Assembly (NCBI GenBank): GCA_030762935.1
Contig: CM060883.1
Span: forward strand, 34,247,501-34,311,500
Source: Hymenopus coronatus
Lineage: Eukaryota > Arthropoda > Insecta > Mantodea > Hymenopodidae
DNA length: 64,000 nucleotides
Direction of reading: 5' to 3'
In this document: positions 34,841-45,748 of the stretch, piece by piece
Layout of the letters: every line of letters begins with the position of its first letter
Numbering within the stretch: the stretch's first letter is position 1
Notes under the pieces: generated by a model
What the model was told of the DNA's origin: nothing
Databases searched by the model: none
The model's input: only the letters and a program-made list of their open reading frames with translations
Position numbers and translations under genes: made by a program

Positions 34841-35525
34841 TTTGATATGTTCCATTGAAATGACTTTCTCTGGTTATTCCGCAAACATAACTAACTCAAT
34901 AGATTATCTACATCATGCTAATCAAGATAAACATAAGGAAAATTTGGCTTATTAATTACATCCTTGTAAGTAGAAATGAGATAAGGAAACGCACAGGCTA
35001 AAGCGATAGTCAAGTCCTACAAAAGCCGGTCGCTATGTGCAAAATTTAAATTCCATTCTCTTTGCTGCCAGAAGTAAATAAACGAAAACGAGAAGAAACA
35101 TGTCTTCTTCCCGTTTGAGAAAAGTTTAAGCGACTTAAACCAGAAATCTATAATCCGGAATATCTCTAAAACGGTTAACTCTACAAAAAAAAAGTATATA
35201 ACATTGTGTATTTTAATGAGATCTATATTTTTTGTGAAGAAAATGTTTGTTTTTCTCTTTCGATTTGCCAGTTATGCAAAAGTTATCCAGAATAAAAATT
35301 TCTTCAGAGGCTATTCCCGGAAAATTCTAGATATACATTTCGTTTGTCATAAAAATATCTTAAACATAAAGTATTTTAATCAAAATGGTGAAACTTTCTA
35401 CGAAAATTTTGATTTTCTCTAAAAAAAAATTACTATGTAAAGGAGTATTATTAAAGGTTGTGGGAGATTTTTTTTTGAAAATCTTCGTGTTGAATCCTTT
35501 TAACTTATTTGGTATTTAATTTTAC
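34841..35525 (+). mobile_element. H28, HINE-like element, subfamily 2, 3' truncated
   Basis: Begins TTTGATATGTTCCATTG with the shared ACTTTCTCTGG, and runs to GTTGAATCC near 35,500. The microsatellite and hairpin are missing. Confidence 0.85.
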
Positions 35526-35591
35526 TTAGATGGTGGCACTCTAATGCCATTTGCTTACCACGACGTGAAAGTGGAATGCTACAGGGACGGC

Positions 35592-36087
35592 TCTGATGTG
35601 TTCGATTAACGTAAGTTTCTCTAGCTGTTTCACATACAAACTTTTCTTACAAAAATTATTCTTTTCTCTACGTCGTGCTAAATTATCGTATTAGTTACGT
35701 CATTGTAAGTAGAAAGGAATTAAGGGAATAGACTGGGCTAAAGCAATAGTCAAACATATTGAATGCTGGTCGCTATGTAAAACAATTGAGGTTCGGTTCG
35801 CTTTGCATGATCACGTTTGAGAAATGTATGTTTTAAAATTGAAACCAATAACAAAAACGGTCAACTCTGCAACAAAAACGTATGTGACATAAACTGTGTG
35901 TTTTGACAAGATCTACATTTTTGTTTCATTGTGATGTAAATATCTTTAAAATACGGTATTTTAATCAAAACAATTAAAGCCATTTTTGGGAAAATCAAAG
36001 TGGAGGAGATTTTCGTATCTTTGGAAGATACTGAACTTAAATATTAAGGTTGGCATTTAATGGTCTGTTTGTTTTTGAGCTATGCTG

Positions 36088-36138
<51 letters not shown>

Positions 36139-36284
36139 GACCTTTTTGTAAAGATTTTTTTTCGGACTCAGGGGACCTCAAAACAAATATTTCCGGTAAA
36201 ATACCGTTATAGAATTGTTGGGTATAGTAAAATACCTACTCTATCCAACATGTACATTGTACATATGGGCTAGAAAAAGTAAAA
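35592..36284 (+). mobile_element. H29, HINE-like element, subfamily 2
   Basis: Starts TCTGATGTGTTCG and ends ATGGGCTAGAAAAAGTAAAA. Part of the middle is deleted near 35,925-35,935. The (CA)n tract is at 36,090-36,132. Confidence 0.9.
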
Positions 36285-36767
36285 ACTTAAGCTATTTGCA
36301 GAGCTATTGTTATCATGCATCATAAACAAATCACTACTTGTTCATTAGTGCTTGTATTGTATTGGTGGAATTTATCTTTATAAAGGTTTTGCAGGTCAAA
36401 GCCAGAGATTATACAAAGCCTCCCTACGGGTATGGACAATTTATTGTTTGCTGTTAGGGTGCATCAGATGAGCACTGCACAAATTACACAGAAAGTTTAG
36501 CTGCAGGGTGCACTTATTAAGTTTTATGAACACTAGATATGACACATTTGAAAAGTGCACTTAACAATAATATTAGATTATTATTAATGTAAAACTAAGT
36601 TTAATATTTGTGTTTGATATACTGTAAGGGCAGATCAGTAATCAACACACGCTCCGCTTTGTGGCCACCCTGGAGTGGAAAAATGTTTGAAAAGCTACCT
36701 CTCCCACATTCACGAGACTACGAGTTCAAATCTGGGTAAGGAGCAAATTCTAAGTACGGGTTTCATT
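36285..36767. other. Gap, nothing certain
   Basis: ACGAGTTCAAATCTGGG at 36,719-36,735 resembles a tRNA B box, but without a matching A box or a second copy I cannot call a SINE. Confidence 0.4.
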
Positions 36768-36902
36768 TATACTTTCTCTACACGTATTATGTACATAGTG
36801 TATAGAGAAGATATTGCATTCCACCCAAAAAATTTGACATGGAAATTTCACCGGAAATTCATGTTTTGTGTCACCCTGAATAAAAAAGAAATTTTTACAA
36901 AA

Positions 36903-36953
<51 letters not shown>

Positions 36954-37650
36954 TGTGTGTGTGGACAGCATGACTCAAAAACGAAAAGACTGTTGAATGC
37001 CAAACTTGGTTTGGTATCCTCCAAGAATGGGACACGAAGATTTTCAAGAAAATCCCCACACGCCCAACTACCCTTTACATGGAGAAAATTTCGAAAATTT
37101 TGATTTTCTCAAAAATGGCTCTAATGTTTTTGATTAAAACTGTTATATTTAAGATATATACATGCCAAATAAAGTGCATATCTTGAATTTTCTGGCAATA
37201 GTCTCTAAAGACCTCTTTGTTTGGATGATTTTTATTGAGTTTTGCATAACTAATAAACTGTAAGAGATAGACAAGAGCTTACTACACAAACACCTAGATC
37301 ACGATAAAACACACAATTTATGTCGTAAACATTTTTTGTGGTGTTGATCAGTTTTGGGATATTCCTTGTTTTTGATTTCAGCTTTAAAAAACTTATACAT
37401 TTCTCATACAGGAATTTGTTAACTCCTGTTCATACAAACAAAGGAACTTCAGTCACATAGCAACTAGCCTTTGACTATCACTTTAACCTATGGTACTCCC
37501 TTATTTCGCTTCTACTTACAAGGAACCAACTAATAAGACTATTTCTGCTAATTTTTACTAGACTAGCATGAAGTAAATAGAAGCATTAGCTTTTTAAAAA
37601 TAATTTGTTCCAGTGATGTAGAGAAAGTCATAAATGCAACACTTCAGATT
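36768..37650 (-). mobile_element. H30, HINE-like element, full length
   Basis: Complete with a long (GT)n tract at 36,906-36,962. The 142-codon open frame across it (36,675-37,103) is an artefact of the long repeat, not a gene. The right end CACTTCAGATTTTTTTT runs straight into H31. Confidence 0.92.
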
Positions 37651-37651
37651 T

Positions 37652-37768
37652 TTTTTATTTTCTATACATGTACCACGTGCATAGTGTATAGAGAAGGTGG
37701 TGTATTCCACCCGCAAATGTGATACCAAGGTTGCAGAAATGTATTTTTAGGTCCCTTGAGTAAAAAAA
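37652..37768 (-). mobile_element. H31, HINE-like terminal fragment
   Basis: Only the hairpin end and the next 80 bp remain (TCTATACATGTACCACGTG onward to GGTCCCTTGAGT). It sits between H30 and the start of H32. Confidence 0.85.
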
Positions 37769-38633
37769 TCTTATGTGTTCCATTCACATGACTTTCTCTA
37801 CTTCTGTGTAACAAATTATTGTTAATAAACCTATTTTTCTATTTACTTTAAGTTAATCGAGAAAAAATTAGCAGAAATAGTCTTATTACTTGCTTCCTTG
37901 TAAGTAGAAGCGAAATAAGGGAGTACCATACGTTAAAGTGACAATCAAAAGCTGGTTGCTATGTGACTGAAGTTCCTTTGTTTGTATGGACACGAGTTGG
38001 TTGACAAATTCCTGTATGAGAAAAGTACAAGTTTTCCAAAGTTGAAACCAAAAACAAGGAGTATCTCAAAACAAATTCTCGAAAAAACTTAATATTACAT
38101 AAATTCTGCGTTTTAATGTGCTCTACATTTTTTGTGTGTAAGTTTTTGTCCATCTCTTACGCTTAGCAGTTATGCAAAATTCTTCCAGAATAAAGTACTC
38201 TTCAGAGGGTATTCCCAGAAAATTCAAATTATACATATTATTTTTCAGGTAAATATCTTTAGTATACTATATTTTAATCAGAATCGTTATATCCATTATT
38301 GAGAAAATCAAAATTTTCGAAAAAAGTTCTATGTAAAGGGTAGTTGGGGGTGGGAGGATTTTCTTGAAAATCATCGTGCCTCATCCTTGGAAGATACCAA
38401 ACTTAAATACCAAGTTTGGTATTTAACGGTCTTTTCGTTTTTGAGCTATGCTATCCACAGACACAGACACACACACACACACACACGGACCTTTTTCCAA
38501 AAATACTTTTTTTTTTGGATTCAGGGGGACCCAAAATATATATATTTCCGATGAAATCTCGGTATCGAATTTTTGGGTAGAATACAATACCTTCTCTGTA
38601 CACTGTGTACATAGTACGCGTAGAGAAAGTAAA
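37769..38633 (+). mobile_element. H32, HINE-like element, reference copy
   Basis: Best copy for describing the family. From 5' to 3' it has an A-tract; the head with the small inverted pair ATGTG/CACAT; ACTTTCTCTA; a G-rich stretch near 38,337-38,360; a perfect internal hairpin at 38,394-38,422 (arms ATACCAAACTT and AAGTTTGGTAT around AAATACC); a CA microsatellite (38,460-38,488); TTTCCGATGAAATCTCGG; a terminal hairpin; and GTAGAGAAAGTAAA. ACTTTCTCTA near the start and TAGAGAAAGT at the end form an imperfectly placed inverted pair. No reading frame is conserved. Inverted subterminal repeats, a 3' hairpin, a microsatellite and A/T-tract insertion are known for Helentron-associated (HINE/DINE-1) elements. 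An unusual MITE is the alternative. Confidence 0.93.
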
Positions 38634-38641
38634 CAAAATCA

Positions 38642-39003
38642 TTGCTCAAAATCTGAAACGTGAAATACCGAACCTGCTATATATTTTTTGTATTTTCCAA
38701 GGATACGATACGAAGATTTTCAAGAACCTTCTCCCCACACGACTACCCTTTACATGGACACATTTTCGAAAAATTTTATTTTCGTAAAATATCCCAATGA
38801 TTTTCATTAAAGATGGTAAATTAAATATATTTACATGAAAAACAAAATGCATACGTTGAATTTTTTGGAAGTAGTCTCTGAAGACATTTTATTCTGCATG
38901 CATTTTTCTTAATTTTGCATAAATGGTAAACTGAAACACATATACATTTTTATCTAGCAGATTTTTGTCTATCTTATTAAAATACCCAATTTCTGTCAAA
39001 TAT
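38642..39003 (-). mobile_element. H33, HINE-like internal fragment
   Basis: Starts mid-element (CAAAATCTGAAACGTGAAATACC) and ends at AAAATACCCAATTTCTGTC, cut off by H34. Both ends are missing. Confidence 0.85.
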
Positions 39004-39630
39004 ATTTTACTTTCTCTACACGTACTATGTACATAGCGTATAGAGAAAGTAGTGTATTGCACCCAAAAATTCGATACCGAGATTTCACCGGAAATACAGG
39101 TTTTGGGTCCCCTGAATCCAAAAAAAGGATTTTTGGAAAAAGGTCCGTGTGTGTGCGTGTGTCTGTGCGTGTGTCTGTGTCTGTGGACAGCATAGCTCAA
39201 AAACGAAAAGACCGTTGAACTAAACTTGGTATTTAAGCTTGGTATCTTCCAAGGATGCGACATGAAGATTTTCAAGAAAAGTAAAGTTATTTACCTGATA
39301 AACAATATATATATATATATCTTGAATTTTCGGGGAATATCTTCTGAACACTACTTTATTCTGGATGCATTTTACGGAATTTTGCATAACTGCTAAACCA
39401 TAAGAGATAGACAAAAACTTACCATAAAAAATATGAGCACATTAAAACACACAATATATATGATATACTTCTTTACGTGGAGTTTGTCGTTTTTGGGATA
39501 AGCCTTGTTTTTGGTTTCAGCTTTAAAAAGATATACTTTTCTCATATAGGAATGTGTCAACTTGTGTCCATACAAACAAAGGAACTTCAATCACATAGCA
39601 ACCAGCTTTAGACCATCACTTTAACCTTTT
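39004..39630 (-). mobile_element. H34, HINE-like element with deletions
   Basis: A clean hairpin end (ACTTTCTCTACACG). A deletion of about 100 bp follows GATTTTCAAGAAAAG, with an (AT)n patch at 39,308-39,320. The 5' end is lost after ACCATCACTTTAACC. Confidence 0.9.
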
Positions 39631-40566
39631 CTATAATAGCTATGAAAATTAAACCATTACTTAATTTATTATTGCTATATAATAGCATAATACAGATATT
39701 AGTAAAGGTGCTTTTACGATCTCTGAACTTTCCTGCGTTAAATATTTACTTATGGCGTTTTAGCATCGAGCCTGATCACAGCATGATGCTGATTCACTTG
39801 GGAGAGGGTTAGAGTCGTTTTAAACGTAATTGAATTACCAAGTACAACTGCACTGACGTGAACAATAATTCCTACCCGCAGTCCTAAAACCGCCCTGCCA
39901 TCTACCTGTTAGTGGGAAAGGTAGTATTCGTTTATTTATGTGATCCAGTCATTGTGTTGTTACGTATATACACAGCTCTGAAATGGCGGGGCATGTTTAG
40001 AAACTGCGACCTGTGAAACATCAAATGCTGTGTTAGTATACGTTTCCCTGTTGGGGGGGGGGTGTTGTGCTGCCATTAGTCTGCAATGGAGAAAAGAAGC
40101 GCAAAATATTGACCCAACTTTTAAACTTCTATTGGAACAGATACATAGAAAGTGTATTATATTCATATAATTAAATAATCACAAATTGGTAATATAATTA
40201 ATAATAACTTCAATAATAATATTATATGAAAATGATGTTGGCACCAGGGAAATTATAGCAATGCCTAGAAGTCAGAAGTATAACAGTGTATTTCTTTGTA
40301 TTTCAACAAAATAGCTGAATACAAGGAAATGTTTCTAAGAGCAGGCAGGTAGTAACATATGGCAAGGGATTGTTAAAATCGTTCAGTCGCCGTTTGAAAG
40401 ACAACGATATTCCAACAAACTAGTGAATAGGTTAACGATATGGCCGACCGTGTAACCGTCGCAAAGCCAACAGTGGCGGGTTTTCTCACAAGAGAACAAA
40501 CAAGGTTGTAAATTGCAGATTATCAGACACATGAGGCGTTGAAATGGGTGGAAGGATATTTAAAAA
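39631..40566. other. Gap, nothing recognised
   Basis: AT-rich with a G-run at 40,053-40,062. There are no conserved domains in the frames present and no repeat family. Confidence 0.5.
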
Positions 40567-41254
40567 TCTGATGTGTTCCATACACATTCTTTTCTACACA
40601 TCTCTACAACAAATTATTGTTAAAAAGCTTATGTTTCTATTTACTTCATGCTAATTGAGAAAAATTAACAGAAATAGTCTATTACTTGCTTCCGTGTAAG
40701 TAGAAGCGAAATAAGAGAGTACCGTAAGTTAAAATGATAGTCAAAAGCTGGTTACTGTGTGACTGAAGTTCCTTTGTGTGGGCAGGAGTTTACAAATTTC
40801 TGTATGAGAAAAGTATGTTTTTTAAGGCTGAAGCCAATAACAAGGAATATCTCAAAAACGATCAACTACACGAAAAAAAATGTATGACATTAATTGTGTA
40901 TTTCATCGTGATCTACATTTTTTCTGGAGTAAGTTTTTGTCTATCTCTTACGGTTTGCCAGTTATGCAAAATTCAATAAAAATCGTCCAGAATAAAGAGG
41001 TCTTTAGAGGCTATTCCCAGAAAAGTCAAGTTATACAGTTTATTTGGCATGTAAATATCTTAAATATAAAAGGTTTTAATCAAAACTATTTTTGAAAAAT
41101 CAAAATTTTCGAAAAAAGTTCTATGTAAAGTGTAGTTTGGTGTGTGGGGAATGTTTTTTTGTTTTGAAAATCTTCGTGTCGCATCCTTGGAAGATATCAA
41201 ATTTAAATACCATGTTTGGTATTCAACAATCTTTTCGTTTTTGATCTATGCTGT

Positions 41255-41308
<54 letters not shown>

Positions 41309-41447
41309 AGCTTTTTCCCAAAAATGCTTTTTTGGATTCAGGGGGATCAAAAACATGCGTTTCCGGTGAAATCTCAGTATCGATGTTTTGGGTGAAATAC
41401 AATACCTTCTCTATACACTATGTACATGGTACGTGTAGAAAAAGATG
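40567..41447 (+). mobile_element. H35, HINE-like element, full length
   Basis: From TCTGATGTGTTCCATAC to ACGTGTAGAAAAAG. A long pure (CA)n tract at 41,256-41,306 sits exactly after CTATGCTGTC. The internal palindrome is imperfect here. Confidence 0.93.
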
Positions 41448-42289
41448 TAAAATTGGAAACAGGTAATTGTTGGACAGCCTTTTCAGTTGTTTGTCATGCC
41501 GAACATACCTGATTCCTTCACACTTCAATTGCAGTTGCAATATCCATGGTCTCACGTTGTTATCTGAGAACTTTATTTCTCAATTAATTTCTCCGCGCTA
41601 AAGCACTACCTGATGGCGCCTAATATTCTTTAAATCGAACAATAATTGTATGCAAGAGTAACAAATGGCCGTCTGATTTTTTGGCGAAGTATCAAGAAAC
41701 AATAAACATCAATATTTACAACTTCTGCTGTATTATTCACACAAGGCTTATTTGTGGTACCGCCCCTGAAAACCTAAGTACCGTGCTCATAAATTGGTAC
41801 CCAACGTCATGCAGAAAGCATTGTTTTTAAGCATACTAATGGAACTTACTTAGGAATAACTTATATAAAAGCTGCTAAATATAGATGACGTTTTATTACT
41901 CATTAATTGTCCATATATTTGTTCATTATACCTAAATTAGTTAAATGAATACTTACAATATGCAGGCTTTCAATTATTATAATTTTACTCACTTTATCTA
42001 CGTTGCACTAAATGAAACATTTTAAACTTCATTTTTCCCTCCCATCCAATATTTTGCAATCCCATTTCCCGTTAGAATTTTTTTTTTTTTTTTTTTTTGA
42101 TTTCCGATATGAAAATAAAATAAAATTCTAATATAGAGTTTTAGGTTTCAAATTTGAATATTGTATTCAAATCTAATTCAGGGTCATTCTTATCTGATGA
42201 ATGCAGTATTGGACCTTTTACCATAACTTGGTCTTTAATCGATTACTTTGACCCAATTTGGGAATATATATTGCTTTATTAATATACCT

Positions 42290-42361
<72 letters not shown>

Positions 42362-42591
42362 TTTTCTTATGGCTGTAGAATATCCCCAAAATTTCATCCG
42401 CCATTTTATGGATCGATACCAGCTTTCAGAATCATAGCCTACTTGACCTAGGCCGTGGACGCATAAACCAATTTTGGCTACATTGGAGTGTTATAATTTT
42501 ATAACATTAAAATGGCATTTTATGCATTCAAAAAACTTAGAAAATACCACAAAATATAAACTAATCCTAGAGGTTACAATACCAGATCATT
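41448..42591. other. Gap with poly-T and (CA)n
   Basis: Contains a T-run at 42,079-42,099 and a (CA)n microsatellite at 42,293-42,361 that is not within an H copy. The rest is AT-rich and unrecognised. Confidence 0.6.
42293..42361 (+). repeat. (CA)n microsatellite outside H elements
   Basis: About 68 bp of nearly pure CA repeat preceded by CATA. No HINE-like flanks are present, unlike the other long CA tracts here. Confidence 0.97.
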
Positions 42592-42775
42592 CAGCGGGAT
42601 AGCTCGGATGGTAACGCCTGTGGCCTCCTAATTTTGGAGCTCCTGGGTTCTATTGCCATGGGCCGACTAATCTGGCTGGGGTTGTTTCGTGATTTCCTTC
42701 GTCGCTAAATACCGGATTGGATATTTAATACCGCCCAAAGTTCCACCTTCAGTCTGAAACAATAATAAAACTGAA
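42592..42775 (+). mobile_element. tRNA-derived SINE (family E)
   Basis: The head GCGGGATAGCTCGGATGG gives the A box and CCTGGGTTCTATTGCC a diverged B box. The body AATACCGGATTGGATATT and tail CTTCAGTCTGAAACAATAA match 34,692-34,836. Confidence 0.87.
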
Positions 42776-43111
42776 AATAGAGGCGAATTACGTTTGCGCT
42801 GCCATCTATCCGCTGATATTGCAAACAGTAGACAAGACGACATCCCTAATTCCATCTGCCTGTCTCGGAGTTAGGTTGCAAGAATGGTGTGAGGAGATGA
42901 GACCTTAGAAGTCTAAATGGAGTGTGCACACATGACACTATTGACTAAGTAGCAGTGCAGCTAGACTAGACGGCCCTCTAACACCATCAGTTTGGCGCTA
43001 AGAGATGGTCGTATGGAATCTTAACATAAGGCTATTGTAACCCATAACATAATGAACACTTCCGTCGCGAAATGAGCTGTTAAAACGACATAAAATAAAA
43101 TTAAAAACAAA
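42776..43111. other. Gap, possible continuation of SINE-E flank
   Basis: Moderately GC-balanced sequence with no second copy found in the window, ending in an A-rich tract before H36. Nothing definite. Confidence 0.4.
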
Positions 43112-43962
43112 ATATTGTGTGTTTCAGTCACACGACTTTCTATAACTATTCTATATACAAACCATTCGTATAAAATACTATTCTTTTATCTACATCATGC
43201 TAATTGAGATAAGCGTTAGCAGAATTGCTCTTATTACATGCATCCTTGTAAGTAGAAGAGAAATAAGGGAATACATAGGCTAACGCGACAGTCAAATCTT
43301 TTAAAAGATGGTCGCAGTGTGAAACAATTGAGGTTTAGTTCGCCTTGCATGGCCCGGTGTGAGAAAAGTTAAGATAGTTTTAAACTGAAATTAATAACAA
43401 GGAATATCTCGAAAATGGTAAACTCTACAAGAAAAACTTATATGACAAATTGTGTGTTTTAACGAGGCCCACATGTTTTGTCTAGTAAGCTTTTGTCTAT
43501 CTCTTACGGTTTAACCGTTATGCAAATATCTGTAAAACTCGGTCGAAATAAAGAGCTCTTCAGAGGTTATTTCCAGAAAATTCAAACTTTACATTTTATT
43601 TGTGATGTAAATATTTTTATATAACCGCCATTTTAATAACAATTGTTAAAGCCAATTTACAAATTTTCAAAAATGTTTCCAGAAAGGGTGTTCTGTGGTG
43701 TGGGGGGGGGGAGGAATTTTCTTGAAAATCATTGTAAGATACTGTGCATAAACACCAAGGCTGGTATTTAACGGTCTTTTCATTTTTGAGCTATGCTGTC
43801 CAACGAGACATACACACACGGACATTTCTCTGGAAATCTTTTTGGACAGGGAACTTCTATCCGGATTTCACTGGAGATATTTTTTGAAGTTTTAGATGGA
43901 ATTCAATACCTCCTCTAGCTACTGTGTATATTATATGTTCATACGTGCTAGGGACAGTAAAA
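43112..43962 (+). mobile_element. H36, HINE-like element, subfamily 2, full length
   Basis: The 5' end is TTGTGTGTTTCAGTCACACGAC and the 3' end is GTGCTAGGGACAGTAAAA. The G-rich segment is extended to a ten-G run at 43,702-43,711. The CA tract is short. Confidence 0.9.
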
Positions 43963-44402
43963 AAAAAGTACCAGACCGTGCTCCATGTTCTCTTTGTGGA
44001 TGCTGTACATATAATCTGATTGAGAAAATTTATTCTCACTGCGGAAGCATCGTGTCTCCTTCCCACTTAGATTTGCTGACTAATACCAACAATGTACTTT
44101 CATCACAACTTTTTGCGGTCTCTTATGAAGTATCCGTAACGATGTTAGGGAATCACTAATACATTCTCTCCCTTCATGAAATCTGCACACTCTCTTTTTG
44201 GAGATAATAAGATTAGGGACTATGTTACTTATTTGGAGAAGATTTCAGATCAATACAAAACAGGGAAGTTCTTTGTAACCTTATCATGGAAACAGACGAA
44301 TGAAAATAGATGCTATTCTCTGACATCCCCTGCACTCCATATGTTATTATTAAGTAAATAGCTGCTTAGTTACATCATTTTAACAAATATAAAGCTAAAA
44401 AA
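43963..44402. other. Gap, nothing recognised
   Basis: An 87-codon frame (43,896-44,159) begins inside the H36 tail and continues into this gap, with no known domain. Confidence 0.45.
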
Positions 44403-44925
44403 TCTTATGTGTCCCATTCACATGCTTTTCTCTGGCTGTTACATATACAAACTATTTTTCATTTATTTACATCATGAAAATAGACATAAACATTAGCAAA
44501 ATTGTTCTTATTACTTATTTCCATGTAAATAGAAAATAAATGAGAGAATCCATTATGCTAAAATGATAGTCAAATATTTTAAAAGCTGGTCGCTAAGTGA
44601 AACAATTGAGGTACAGTTCACTTTGTATGGTCCCGTGTGAGAAAAGTATAAATATTTTAAGGCTGAAACCAATAACAAGTATTGGTCAGTTCTACAAAAG
44701 GCGTATATGACATAAATTATGTGCTTTAAGGAATTATACATTTTCTGTGTAGTAAGTTTAGTTTATTATGCATAATTCATCAACACTCCTCCAGAATAAA
44801 GACGTTCTCAGCGGTCATTCTCAGAAGATTCAAGACATACATATTATTTGAGATGTAAATATCTATAATATACGATATTTTAATTAAAAACGTTAGTCAT
44901 TTTTTAGAAAATCAACATTTTCGTT
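44403..44925 (+). mobile_element. H37, HINE-like 5' part
   Basis: Starts TCTTATGTGTCCC after an A-tract and runs to GAAAATCAACATTTTCG. There it meets H38 in inverted orientation. Confidence 0.88.
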
Positions 44926-45222
44926 GATCGTTCTTTTGGATATTCCATGTTTTTTATTTCAGCTTCGAAAACCGTACTTTTCTCATACAGGAATTTATCA
45001 ACTCCTGTCCACACAAACAAAGGAACTTCAGTCACATAGCAACCAGCTTTTAACCATCACTTTAACCTATGGTACTCCCTTATTTCCCTTCTACTTTCAA
45101 GGAAGCACGTAATGAGACTATTTCTGCTAATGTTTATCTCGATTAGCATGAAGTAGATAGAAGCATAAGCTTTTTAAACAATAATTTGTTACAGAGAAAA
45201 TCATTAGAATGAAACATCAGAT
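44926..45222 (-). mobile_element. H38, HINE-like 5' part, inverted
   Basis: Begins mid-element at TTGATCGTTC and ends with the 5' terminus GAATGAAACATCAG. Together with H37 it has two 5' ends pointing outward and no hairpin end. Confidence 0.88.
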
Positions 45223-45285
45223 TTTCTTGAGAATAATATCTCACACGTGACGATCATCCACTCGCATACATTCTTCTAACGTATG

Positions 45286-45441
45286 TTACTCCTTATTTTG
45301 GTTCTACTTACAAGGAAGTAAGTGATAAGACCATTTCTGCTAATTTTGTCCAGATTAGCATGAAGTAAATGGATGAATAAGCTTATTAATAATAATTTGT
45401 TAAAGATATAGAGAAAGTCATGTAAATGGAACACATCAGAT
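45286..45441 (-). mobile_element. H39, HINE-like 5' fragment
   Basis: TATGTTACTCC through AGAGAAAGTCATGTAAATGG to CACATCAG. It is separated from H38 by a short repeat (45,224-45,285) that recurs inverted at 60,425-60,482. Confidence 0.87.
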
Positions 45442-45442
45442 T

Positions 45443-45570
45443 TTTCTTTTTGGAGCTATGCTGTCCACAGACGCACACTTAATTCGACTTTTTATAAGTT
45501 TTTTGTGGAATACAATATACTTCCTCTATCCCCCCTCTAGGTACATTGTACATACGGGCTAGTAAAAGTG
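45443..45570 (+). mobile_element. H40, HINE-like 3' fragment, subfamily 2
   Basis: Starts at TTTTTGGAGCTATGCTGTCC and ends CATACGGGCTAGTAAAAGTG. The hairpin is reduced to GTACATTGTAC. Confidence 0.82.
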
Positions 45571-45748
45571 AAAGTGATTGTAATGCATTATTTTTATTGT
45601 TTAATCGATATAGCTCCCATTAATATCTAAATTCTTATCAGGGGTTTTGCATTAGAAAAAACTCGTCTCTAGGTTCTTTACGTTGGGTTTAAGTTGTTTA
45701 ATTTTCTTCAAACACACACACACATAGACACATTCACTCTCACATATA

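Noticed and set aside
36675..37103. 142-codon plus-strand open frame
   Set aside because: It runs through H30 and its long GT tract, which has no stop codons. The frame is not shared with other copies and gives a Cys-Val repeat.
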